A stretch of DNA of 5,080 nucleotides, taken from assembly GCA_024278715.1 (NCBI GenBank), contig JAJRSN010000495.1, forward strand, positions 1 to 5,080. The letters run 5' to 3'. The notes beneath the pieces were generated by a model. It was not told the DNA's origin. It worked only from the letters and a program-made list of their open reading frames with translations, and ran no database searches. Source of the DNA: Calditrichota bacterium. Lineage in GTDB: Bacteria; Calditrichota; Calditrichia; Calditrichales; Calditrichaceae. Both the position numbers and the translations under genes were made by a program. Below, in pieces: positions 1 through 5,080 of the stretch (positions are counted from its first letter, which is position 1; each line of letters opens with the position of its first letter).

Positions 1-1095
1 ATGATCGAAGAAATCGAGGTTTTTAAGGATTATCTTGTTGTTCTGTTAAGGGACCGCGGGCAAAAGAAAATTCGCGTTACCTCTTTGCTCAACGGAAAGA
101 CCTATTTTATTGATTTTGAAGAACCGGTTTACACGGTTTATTTGACGGGAAACAGAGAATACGATACGAATCTTCTGCGTTTTAATTATCAATCTTTAAT
201 AACGCCTTCTTCGATTTACGACTACAATATGCTGACCCGAAAGCGTGAACTGAAAAAGAAAAAGGAAGTATTGGGCGGATACGATCCCGACAATTATTCC
301 ATGGAGCGCGTCTGGGCTACGGCGAAAGACGGGGTTAAAATTCCTGTTTCCATGGTTTATCGCAAAGGATTAAAAAAGGACGGATCGAATCCGGCGTATC
401 TTTACGGCTACGGTTCTTACGGAATAAGCAGAGACCCGTATTTTTCATCCAATATTTTCAGCTTGATCGATCGCGGATTTATTTATGCCATTGCGCATAT
501 TCGCGGCGGCGGCGATTTGGGAAGACAATGGTATGAAGATGGTAAACTGTTAAAGAAGAAGAATACCTTCACGGATTTTATCGCCTGCGCCGAATTTTTA
601 ATTAACGAGGGTTACACAAATCCGCAAAAATTGTCCGTTGCCGGCGGCAGCGCGGGAGGATTATTGATGGGCGCGGTTACCAACATGCGTCCCGACCTGT
701 TCAAAGCGGTTATCGCCCACGTCCCTTTTGTGGATGTATTAAATACCATGCTCGATCCCACGCTTCCCCTGACAGTTATTGAATATGACGAGTGGGGCAA
801 TCCGAACGTCGAAGAATATTACTGGTACATTAAATCGTATTCGCCCTACGATAACGTGAAAGCGCAGGATTATCCCAATATGCTCGTCACGGCAGGTCTT
901 AACGATCCGCGGGTCAGTTACTGGGAGCCCGCCAAATGGGTGGCGAAATTGCGGGCGCTGAAAACCGATGATAATCTGCTGCTCTTAAAAACCAATATGG
1001 GAGCCGGGCATTCAGGCGCCTCGGGACGTTACGATTATTTAAAAGAAGTTGCCTTTGATTACGCATTTTTAATTGACAGAATTTTAGCAGAGTAA
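1..1095 (+). CDS. ptrB: Oligopeptidase B (S9A prolyl oligopeptidase family), 3' part; 5' end outside window
   Basis: This is a serine peptidase that cleaves short peptides after Arg or Lys, normally in the cytoplasm or periplasm. The 364 visible residues hold the end of the beta-propeller (about 1-92), the linker into the hydrolase domain (YSMERVWATAKDGVKIP, 99-115) and the whole alpha/beta-hydrolase domain. The nucleophile is Ser217 in GGSAGG, the acid is Asp302 in NDPRVSYWEP, and the base is His337 in GAGHSG. The spacings of 85 and 35 residues equal those I recall for the enterobacterial enzyme (S532/D617/H652), so about 315 N-terminal residues lie upstream of the window. The ATG at base 1 is therefore probably an internal Met. 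The acidic S1 pocket segment EYDEWGNP (261-268), which selects basic P1 residues, favours oligopeptidase B over prolyl oligopeptidase. The gene ends at TAA 1093-1095 and converges on the nucleotidase gene. A truncated pseudogene cannot be excluded without upstream sequence. Confidence 0.93.
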   Translation: MIEEIEVFKDYLVVLLRDRGQKKIRVTSLLNGKTYFIDFEEPVYTVYLTGNREYDTNLLRFNYQSLITPSSIYDYNMLTRKRELKKKKEVLGGYDPDNYSMERVWATAKDGVKIPVSMVYRKGLKKDGSNPAYLYGYGSYGISRDPYFSSNIFSLIDRGFIYAIAHIRGGGDLGRQWYEDGKLLKKKNTFTDFIACAEFLINEGYTNPQKLSVAGGSAGGLLMGAVTNMRPDLFKAVIAHVPFVDVLNTMLDPTLPLTVIEYDEWGNPNVEEYYWYIKSYSPYDNVKAQDYPNMLVTAGLNDPRVSYWEPAKWVAKLRALKTDDNLLLLKTNMGAGHSGASGRYDYLKEVAFDYAFLIDRILAE

Positions 1096-1120
1096 TTAAG
1101 GCTAAAAGATTATCGCCGTG

Positions 1121-1160
1121 TTTTGTCCGCCCCGCAGCGGATTTTTCCGCGGCGGCAAAA
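1121..1160. terminator. Imperfect GC-rich hairpin between convergent genes (candidate bidirectional terminator)
   Basis: The 100-bp gap between two convergent stop codons holds one clear inverted repeat. GCGGA (1137-1141) pairs with TCCGC (1146-1150) across a TTTT loop. After one A/G mismatch, CCGC (1132-1135) pairs with GCGG (1152-1155). After a one-sided bulge, TTTTG (1121-1125) pairs with CAAAA (1156-1160). The position suits a shared terminator. Neither strand has a proper T-run directly after the stem beyond the A/T pairs at its base, so a classic Rho-independent terminator is only weakly supported. The rest of 1096-1195 shows no gene. Confidence 0.4.
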
Positions 1161-1195
1161 AACAGAGGGAATTTACTTGTTAAATTAATCTTCTT

Positions 1196-2890
1196 TTAGG
1201 GCAATAATTTCCAGTTGTGATTCGTCTTTGGATTAATGATCTTTTTATTTTTAATGTAATCGATCAAAAGATTGCGAATCTCGGTCTGCGATTTCCAGAT
1301 GATCGGCGCGTCGGACGCGTTTGCCGCAGCTATATGTCCGCCTCCGCCCGTGGCGCGATAACTGTTCATGGCGACCCGGTAGATGCGTTTCATATCAAGC
1401 GGTTTGCCCGTTTTTAAATCCACCAGATCAGTGATCCGGGAGCCAAGGGGATTCTTTACGTGAATCCGGTACCCGATGCCTTCAGCCATATCAAAATTGT
1501 AACCCGCCATTTTGGGATTAACGGAAATTGTGCCGTTTTTCCATTGAAAATATTGAGAAGAGTATTCCAGAAAATCTTTGATTTGCTGCCCGGTCATTTC
1601 AACCACATAAAGATAATTTTCGTATTTGTACATTTGATAAACATCTTTTATGGTCAAATTTCCCGGAGGAATCAAAAGACGATCGTTAAAACAGGCGGCA
1701 AAAGAAATGTCAGCCTTCGATAGTTCAAGCTGAGCTCCGTTGATTAAATCCATCAAAGGAGTATCTTCCCAACGAGCCATTCTTCCCTTTAAGGTATCGG
1801 TAAGGGTGGCAATAACGGTGTGGGTGTATTTTAACGTTTTTTCATGGTATTTGCGGGTTAAAGTTAAAATCGCCTGCGAAGGCGGTGTGTTTTTAAGCGG
1901 CTCCAGCCAGCCGTCTTTAGACAAAATCTCGAAGGAGCCGTCCGCCGATTTCTCAAGAATGAACCTGGCAACGGCAATATTTTGGGCTCTTGAACCGGCG
2001 TTTAGCAAAAGCGTTGTTTTTTTGCCCCGAACCAGTATATTGGATTTTTCAACCGATGACGATTTACCGATTCTGCCGACCGGACGATGGGAGTGCCCGG
2101 CAAAGACAACGTCAAAGAGCGGAATTTTTTTAGCGACTAATCCGGAGGCGTTCTCGTTGGGAAGTCCCAGACGGTCTGTTTGCTTTTTACTGTAATTTTC
2201 ATTAAAACCGGCGTGAAACGATCCCGCAAGCACATCCACTTGCGAACGCAATTCGGGAGCCCAGTATTTGGCGCTTTCGACCATGTCGTCCCAATAAATG
2301 CCCGGATAAAGCGTGGAATCAAGCCACATCGGAATGGCGGGAGTGGTCAATCCCAAAACGCCGACCTTAATTCCGTTTGTTTCTAAAATTACGTACGGAT
2401 CGAACAGCGTTCTGCCGTCCGGACGAATTCCGTTGGCAGAAAGCCAGGTAAAGTCGGAAGAACGCCAGGCGCGATAATAAACCGGAAATCCCTGCTCAAT
2501 ATCATGATTTCCAACGGTAAAGGCGTCGTAACCCATGTAATTCAAAGTTAAAATCAAAGGATTGAAAACGGATGATTCGATTTTATTGAAGTAATAAATT
2601 AACGGAGTGCCCTGTAATAGATCACCGCTGTCGATAAGGATTACATTGGCATGCTTTTGCCGGTATTCGCTCACTTTAGTATAGGCTCTTGCCAGTCCGT
2701 AAGGCGCTTCTTTATCGGTGAAATAATTGTAGGGGTAAATATTGCCGTGAACGTCCGTTGTTTGCAGAATAAAGAGAGTGTCTATTTCACCGGCAGAAGT
2801 CAGGCTGAAAATCGTTGTCAACAATACGATAACCGCTAAGATAAAAGAGCGGAAAAAATTATTCGCATCGCTTTTGAAATATCTTTTCAT
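1196..2890 (-). CDS. Secreted bifunctional metallophosphatase/5'-nucleotidase (CpdB/YfkN/UshA superfamily)
   Basis: This 564-residue exported enzyme probably removes phosphate from nucleotides or opens 2',3'-cyclic nucleotides outside the cytoplasm for salvage. Residues 1-33 form a signal peptide: a basic start (MKRYFK), a hydrophobic core (FILAVIVLLTTIF) and a likely cut after TSA. There is no lipobox Cys. The metallophosphatase domain (about 38-310) has every expected dimetal ligand motif: TTDVHGN (Asp46, His48), DSGD (Asp90), GNHD (Asn128, His129), FHAG (His226) and GHSH (His266, His268). The C-terminal nucleotide-binding domain (about 355-555) shows KYENYL (422-427), YNFDMAEGIGY (464-474) and NSYRATGGGGH (509-519). 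This pattern is closer to CpdB/YfkN-type enzymes than to classic UshA, so a 2',3'-cyclic phosphodiesterase/3'-nucleotidase activity is plausible; substrate choice is inference. The reading frame is open back to a GTG at 2956, but the ATG at 2890 has GGAG five bases upstream and starts a clean signal peptide, so it is preferred. No frame damage is seen. Confidence 0.92.
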   Translation of the reverse strand: MKRYFKSDANNFFRSFILAVIVLLTTIFSLTSAGEIDTLFILQTTDVHGNIYPYNYFTDKEAPYGLARAYTKVSEYRQKHANVILIDSGDLLQGTPLIYYFNKIESSVFNPLILTLNYMGYDAFTVGNHDIEQGFPVYYRAWRSSDFTWLSANGIRPDGRTLFDPYVILETNGIKVGVLGLTTPAIPMWLDSTLYPGIYWDDMVESAKYWAPELRSQVDVLAGSFHAGFNENYSKKQTDRLGLPNENASGLVAKKIPLFDVVFAGHSHRPVGRIGKSSSVEKSNILVRGKKTTLLLNAGSRAQNIAVARFILEKSADGSFEILSKDGWLEPLKNTPPSQAILTLTRKYHEKTLKYTHTVIATLTDTLKGRMARWEDTPLMDLINGAQLELSKADISFAACFNDRLLIPPGNLTIKDVYQMYKYENYLYVVEMTGQQIKDFLEYSSQYFQWKNGTISVNPKMAGYNFDMAEGIGYRIHVKNPLGSRITDLVDLKTGKPLDMKRIYRVAMNSYRATGGGGHIAAANASDAPIIWKSQTEIRNLLIDYIKNKKIINPKTNHNWKLLP

Positions 2891-2895
2891 GGCAG

Positions 2896-2899
2896 CTCC
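2896..2899 (-). promoter_or_regulatory. Ribosome binding site GGAG that fixes the nucleotidase start at 2890
   Basis: Read on the minus strand, GGAG lies five bases before the ATG at 2888-2890. It supports that start over the in-frame GTG at 2954-2956, which would put 22 polar residues in front of the signal peptide. Confidence 0.7.
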
Positions 2900-2912
2900 G
2901 ATTGGCGTTAAA

Positions 2913-2929
2913 TTTGACGACCGGTCAAA
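2913..2929. repeat. 17-bp inverted repeat TTTGAC-N5-GTCAAA upstream of the nucleotidase gene
   Basis: TTTGAC (2913-2918) and GTCAAA (2924-2929) are exact reverse complements separated by five bases. The overlapping 8-mer GACCGGTC (2919-2926) is itself a perfect palindrome. The element lies 22 bp upstream of the nucleotidase ATG, just downstream of a weak candidate -10, where an operator or a short 5'-leader hairpin could sit. No regulator family is recognised, and a chance palindrome is possible. Confidence 0.35.
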
Positions 2930-2958
2930 ATGTACAAATATTTCCGCACTTAACACAA
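2929..2958 (-). promoter_or_regulatory. Weak candidate promoter for the nucleotidase gene in the divergent region
   Basis: On the minus strand, TTGTGT (2953-2958) and TACATT (2929-2934) are separated by 18 bp. They match the sigma-70 boxes at about three and four of six positions. The 110-bp region between the two divergent starts (2891-3000) must hold promoters for both directions and is very AT-rich next to yraN. No confident box pair was found for the + strand gene. If the organism uses a Bacteroidetes-type -33/-7 promoter, this call would be wrong. Confidence 0.25.
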
Positions 2959-3000
2959 CTTGTATTTGTAAAATTTAAATCTTAATTTGAATATGTTATT

Positions 3001-3390
3001 ATGAAACAGACTTCCAAACAGTCCTTGGGACAAAAGGGCGAGCAACGCGCCCGCGAATTTTTGTTGAGTCGGGGACTTAAGATAATTAAGTGCAACTATC
3101 GTTCGGGGCACGGAGAAATCGATATTATTGCTCTGGATGAAGATGCGCTTGTATTTGTCGAGGTAAAAAGTTTTAAAGCCGATCCTTTGGCTGCGGCTGA
3201 ATTCAGAATAAACAAAAGCAAAAAGAATTCTCTCATTCGCACGGCTTACGCTTTTTTGGAGGAATTCCCCGAATTTGAAGGACATCCCGTTCGATTTGAC
3301 GCCATAGTGGTCGATTTCTCCGATTACCCGGCGACCGTCACGCACCATTCGGCTGCCTTTTGGCTGGACAATCCGTTTTACGATGAATAA
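3001..3390 (+). CDS. yraN: YraN/UPF0102 family nuclease-like protein
   Basis: This small cytoplasmic protein of 129 residues has the usual length for the family. YraN proteins are predicted to have a PD-(D/E)XK nuclease-type fold related to Holliday-junction resolvases; their true activity is poorly defined. Visible hallmarks are LGQKGEQRAREFL (9-21), NYRSGHGEIDIIA (32-44), VFVEVKSF (51-58) and VRFDAIVVDF (97-106). The putative catalytic set is Asp41, Glu54 and Lys56, with Glu14 conserved in the first helix, so the active site looks intact. The C-terminal 20 residues are less conserved in type. The ATG at 3001 has no recognisable Shine-Dalgarno sequence; the upstream bases are AT-rich. The gene lies head-to-head with the nucleotidase gene and 17 bp ahead of the ADP-ribosylglycohydrolase gene, with which it probably shares a transcript. 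In many bacteria yraN sits near rnhB or ribosomal genes, which are not visible here. Confidence 0.9.
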   Translation: MKQTSKQSLGQKGEQRAREFLLSRGLKIIKCNYRSGHGEIDIIALDEDALVFVEVKSFKADPLAAAEFRINKSKKNSLIRTAYAFLEEFPEFEGHPVRFDAIVVDFSDYPATVTHHSAAFWLDNPFYDE

Positions 3391-3407
3391 AATTTTAAAA
3401 ACGTTCT

Positions 3408-4277
3408 ATGGAAAATAATCTTAGATTAGCCTTACTGAGTTTGGACGGACTTTCTCTGGGCGACGCCTTTGGAGAGCGGTTTTTTTATTCTCCCGACATC
3501 AGGCTTATTTATGAAGGCGAGCGGAAATTACCGTCCGGTATTTGGCGATGGACAGACGATACGCACATGGCATTATCAGTTGTTGAAATGCTGCGTGAAG
3601 AAGGGAAGATTAATCCGGATCGTTTGATAAAGAAATTTGCTTTTCGTTTTTCAAAAGAGCCTTTTCGGGGATACGGCAGGGGAGCGGCGCGATTGTTACG
3701 GGCAATAGCGGGCGGAAACGATTGGCGGGAGATTACTCCGTTTTTGTTTAAAGACGGATCCTATGGCAACGGGGCGGCGATGCGTGTCGCTCCGTTAGGC
3801 GCCTTTTTTAAAGACGATCTGAAACGCGTGGTCAGTGAAGCGCGAAAATCCGCCATGGTTACTCACTACCACCCGGAAGGTCAGGCGGGAGCAATCGCGG
3901 TGGCTGTTGCCGCCGCTCTTGCCGCACGGCGAAATTTTAAGAGCGCTAAAGACTTTATCAATGAAGCGCTTTGTTGGATACCCCAAAGTAAAGTTAAATC
4001 CGGGATAGAACAGGCGAAAAAAATTCCCAAACAAGCGCCGGAACGGGCAATAACCGAACTGGGAACTGGAAAAAAAGTCTCGGCTCAGGATACGGTTCCG
4101 TTCTGTATTTGGTGCGCGGCGCATTACGGGAATGATTTTGAGGAGGCGATGTGGGTTACGGTTTCCGGTTTGGGGGATTGCGACACCACCTGCGCAATCG
4201 TAGGCGGAATTGTCGCTCTTTCTTGCGGCGGGGTTCCGAAAGTCTGGTTAAAACACAGAGAACCGCTCGCAGGTTAA
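3408..4277 (+). CDS. ADP-ribosylglycohydrolase family protein (DraG/ARH fold)
   Basis: This 289-residue, probably cytoplasmic enzyme belongs to the all-helical, dimetal DraG/ARH family, which removes ADP-ribose from proteins, nucleic acids or small metabolites. Visible hallmarks in order are GDAFGE (18-23), the metal-binding WTDDT (48-52, with Thr49, Asp50, Asp51), GNGAAMRVAPLG (120-131), THYHPEG (152-158) and the second metal motif LGDCDTTCAIVGGIVA (255-270, with Asp257, Asp259, Thr260). All expected metal ligands are present, so it should be active. The SGLGDCDTTCAIVGGI form differs from the usual GGDxDTxAAxxG of nitrogenase-regulating DraG, and no nif genes or DraT are visible, so a nitrogenase role is unlikely. 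The start ATG lies 17 bp after the yraN stop, in another frame, with no clear Shine-Dalgarno sequence; translation may rely on coupling. The substrate cannot be read from sequence. Confidence 0.92.
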   Translation: MENNLRLALLSLDGLSLGDAFGERFFYSPDIRLIYEGERKLPSGIWRWTDDTHMALSVVEMLREEGKINPDRLIKKFAFRFSKEPFRGYGRGAARLLRAIAGGNDWREITPFLFKDGSYGNGAAMRVAPLGAFFKDDLKRVVSEARKSAMVTHYHPEGQAGAIAVAVAAALAARRNFKSAKDFINEALCWIPQSKVKSGIEQAKKIPKQAPERAITELGTGKKVSAQDTVPFCIWCAAHYGNDFEEAMWVTVSGLGDCDTTCAIVGGIVALSCGGVPKVWLKHREPLAG

Positions 4278-4319
4278 AATAAATCTGTTTACAATATTTC
4301 CATTTAGCGCCAGATTGGT

Positions 4320-4348
4320 TTGAACCGTTTCGTTAAATCTCTTAATTT
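4320..4348 (+). promoter_or_regulatory. Very weak candidate promoter in the gap before the aminotransferase gene
   Basis: TTGAAC (4320-4325) and TAATTT (4343-4348) are 17 bp apart in the 114-bp gap after the ADP-ribosylglycohydrolase gene. The -10 match is poor. The gap length would allow a separate promoter, but read-through from the upstream pair is equally possible. Confidence 0.18.
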
Positions 4349-4376
4349 TCGGGTTTGATTCGGAATTGTCTAAATA

Positions 4377-4382
4377 TTGGAG
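4377..4382 (+). promoter_or_regulatory. Ribosome binding site TTGGAG for the aminotransferase gene
   Basis: TTGGAG lies nine bases before the ATG at 4392, slightly long but within the normal range. It supports this start, which also gives the expected N-terminal LFPITTQKIYLNHAAISP segment. Confidence 0.6.
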
Positions 4383-4391
4383 CATTTGATT

Positions 4392-5080
4392 ATGGATTTA
4401 TCAAAATATCGTAAACTATTTCCCATTACCACGCAAAAGATCTATTTAAATCATGCGGCTATCTCGCCTTTCTCCATAAGAGTCACCGATCGCATGGAAT
4501 GGTATCTGGATGAACGGAGCATCGGCAATATCGACAGTTTCCCGGAAGTCAATAAAATTCGCCGTCAAACCCGCGAATTAATCGCCAAGATGATCAACGC
4601 CAAAGCGGAAAGTATTGCTTTTATCACCAACACGTCGGAAGGGTTTAATCATCTGGTAAACGGATTGAATTGGCGGGAAGGCGATGAAATTTTGATTCCC
4701 GACTGTGAGTTTCCGAGTAATGTTTATCCTTTTAAAAATTTGGAAAGGCGCGGAGTAAAAATCAAGCTCATTCCCTCCCATTCGGGTTTGATCGATCCGC
4801 AGGAAATCAAGAAACTAATATCCGCGCGCACGCGATTGCTTTCCATTAGTTATGTTGAATTTTCCAACGGATTCCGCAATAATTTAAAAGTCATCGGTCA
4901 ATTGTGTGAAGAGAACGATATTATTTTTTCGGTTGATAGCATTCAGGGGTTGGGGGCGCTGCCGTTAAATGTGGAAACATTCCGCATAGATTTTCTTTCC
5001 AACGGCGGACATAAATGGTTGATGGGACCCATGGGCGCGGGATTTATGTATATTTCTCCAAGACTGTTTTCCCGTTTACA
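4392..5080 (+). CDS. Class V aminotransferase-fold PLP-dependent enzyme, 5' part; 3' end outside window
   Basis: The 229 visible residues cover the N-terminal arm and most of the large PLP-binding domain of a fold-type I, class V enzyme, the group that holds cysteine desulfurases and isopenicillin-N-epimerase-like proteins. The arm reads IYLNHAAISP (17-26), typical of the family. TNTSEGFN (79-86) should hold the PLP phosphate. VDSIQGLGALPL (181-192) gives Asp182 for the pyridine nitrogen and Gln185 near the ring oxygen. SNGGHKWLMGPMGAGFMYI (203-221) gives His207 and the Schiff-base Lys208. The catalytic core is intact. The loop that carries the reactive Cys of true cysteine desulfurases would lie beyond the window, so desulfurase, epimerase, lyase or transaminase activity cannot be told apart. 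Family members are usually about 370-400 residues, so roughly 150 residues are missing only because the window ends. No stop or frameshift is seen to base 5080. Confidence 0.9.
   Translation, partial: MDLSKYRKLFPITTQKIYLNHAAISPFSIRVTDRMEWYLDERSIGNIDSFPEVNKIRRQTRELIAKMINAKAESIAFITNTSEGFNHLVNGLNWREGDEILIPDCEFPSNVYPFKNLERRGVKIKLIPSHSGLIDPQEIKKLISARTRLLSISYVEFSNGFRNNLKVIGQLCEENDIIFSVDSIQGLGALPLNVETFRIDFLSNGGHKWLMGPMGAGFMYISPRLFSRL

Noticed and set aside
1..3. ATG at base 1 as the true start of the oligopeptidase gene
   Set aside because: The family is about 680-690 residues, and the catalytic residue offsets indicate about 315 missing N-terminal residues, so this Met is most likely internal.
1740..2195. 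151-residue open frame on the + strand inside the nucleotidase gene
   Set aside because: It lies fully antisense to a gene with strong motifs, has low-complexity composition, no recognisable domain and no ribosome site. It is a shadow of the real frame.
2950..3348. 132-residue open frame on the - strand covering yraN
   Set aside because: It is antisense to the conserved yraN frame, which carries all family motifs. The antisense product shows no domain.
3795..4124. 109-residue - strand frame inside the ADP-ribosylglycohydrolase gene
   Set aside because: It is antisense to a well-conserved gene and has no recognisable features.
3408..4277. DraG as part of nitrogenase control or a toxin-antitoxin/defence pair
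   Set aside because: No DraT, nif gene, ADP-ribosyltransferase toxin or other defence gene is visible, and the metal motif variant differs from nitrogenase DraG.
4282..4316. Possible terminator after the ADP-ribosylglycohydrolase gene (AATCTG paired with CAGATT)
   Set aside because: The stem is only six base pairs with a 23-base loop and no T-run after it; it is too weak to call.

Overview
The window is an ordinary-looking piece of bacterial chromosome with five protein genes, two of them cut by the window edges. No RNA gene, mobile element, CRISPR array or phage gene was seen. Base composition is moderate and similar across all five genes, so nothing points to recent transfer. The lineage is uncertain. 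A CpdB/YfkN-type secreted nucleotidase with an NSYRATGGGGH C-terminal motif, an oligopeptidase B, and Shine-Dalgarno signals that are clear before only some genes would fit a Gram-negative member of the FCB superphylum (a Calditrichota- or Ignavibacteria-like organism). This is a guess from protein flavour, not a demonstrated placement.

Layout. Positions 1-1095 (+) hold the C-terminal part of an oligopeptidase B-type serine peptidase with an intact Ser/Asp/His triad. A convergent gap of about 100 bp follows and contains an imperfect GC-rich hairpin. Positions 1196-2890 (-) encode a secreted two-domain metallophosphatase/5'-nucleotidase. Its start is best placed at 2890, where there is a GGAG ribosome site and a signal peptide begins, rather than at an upstream GTG. 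A 110-bp AT-rich divergent region follows and contains a 6+5+6 inverted repeat. On the + strand, 3001-3390 encodes a YraN/UPF0102 nuclease-like protein, followed 17 bp later by an ADP-ribosylglycohydrolase (DraG-type macro-hydrolase) at 3408-4277; these two are probably co-transcribed. After 114 bp, a class V PLP-dependent aminotransferase-fold enzyme starts at 4392 with its own TTGGAG site and runs off the end of the window.

How they fit together. The oligopeptidase and the exported nucleotidase are both catabolic or salvage enzymes, but they are convergently transcribed and need not be linked. The yraN-DraG pair is the only tight gene pair. A nuclease-fold protein next to an ADP-ribose hydrolase could hint at nucleic-acid or ADP-ribose maintenance, but adjacency alone does not show it. 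No ADP-ribosyltransferase, toxin or defence partner is visible. I found no convincing undescribed system. The findings below are modest leads.
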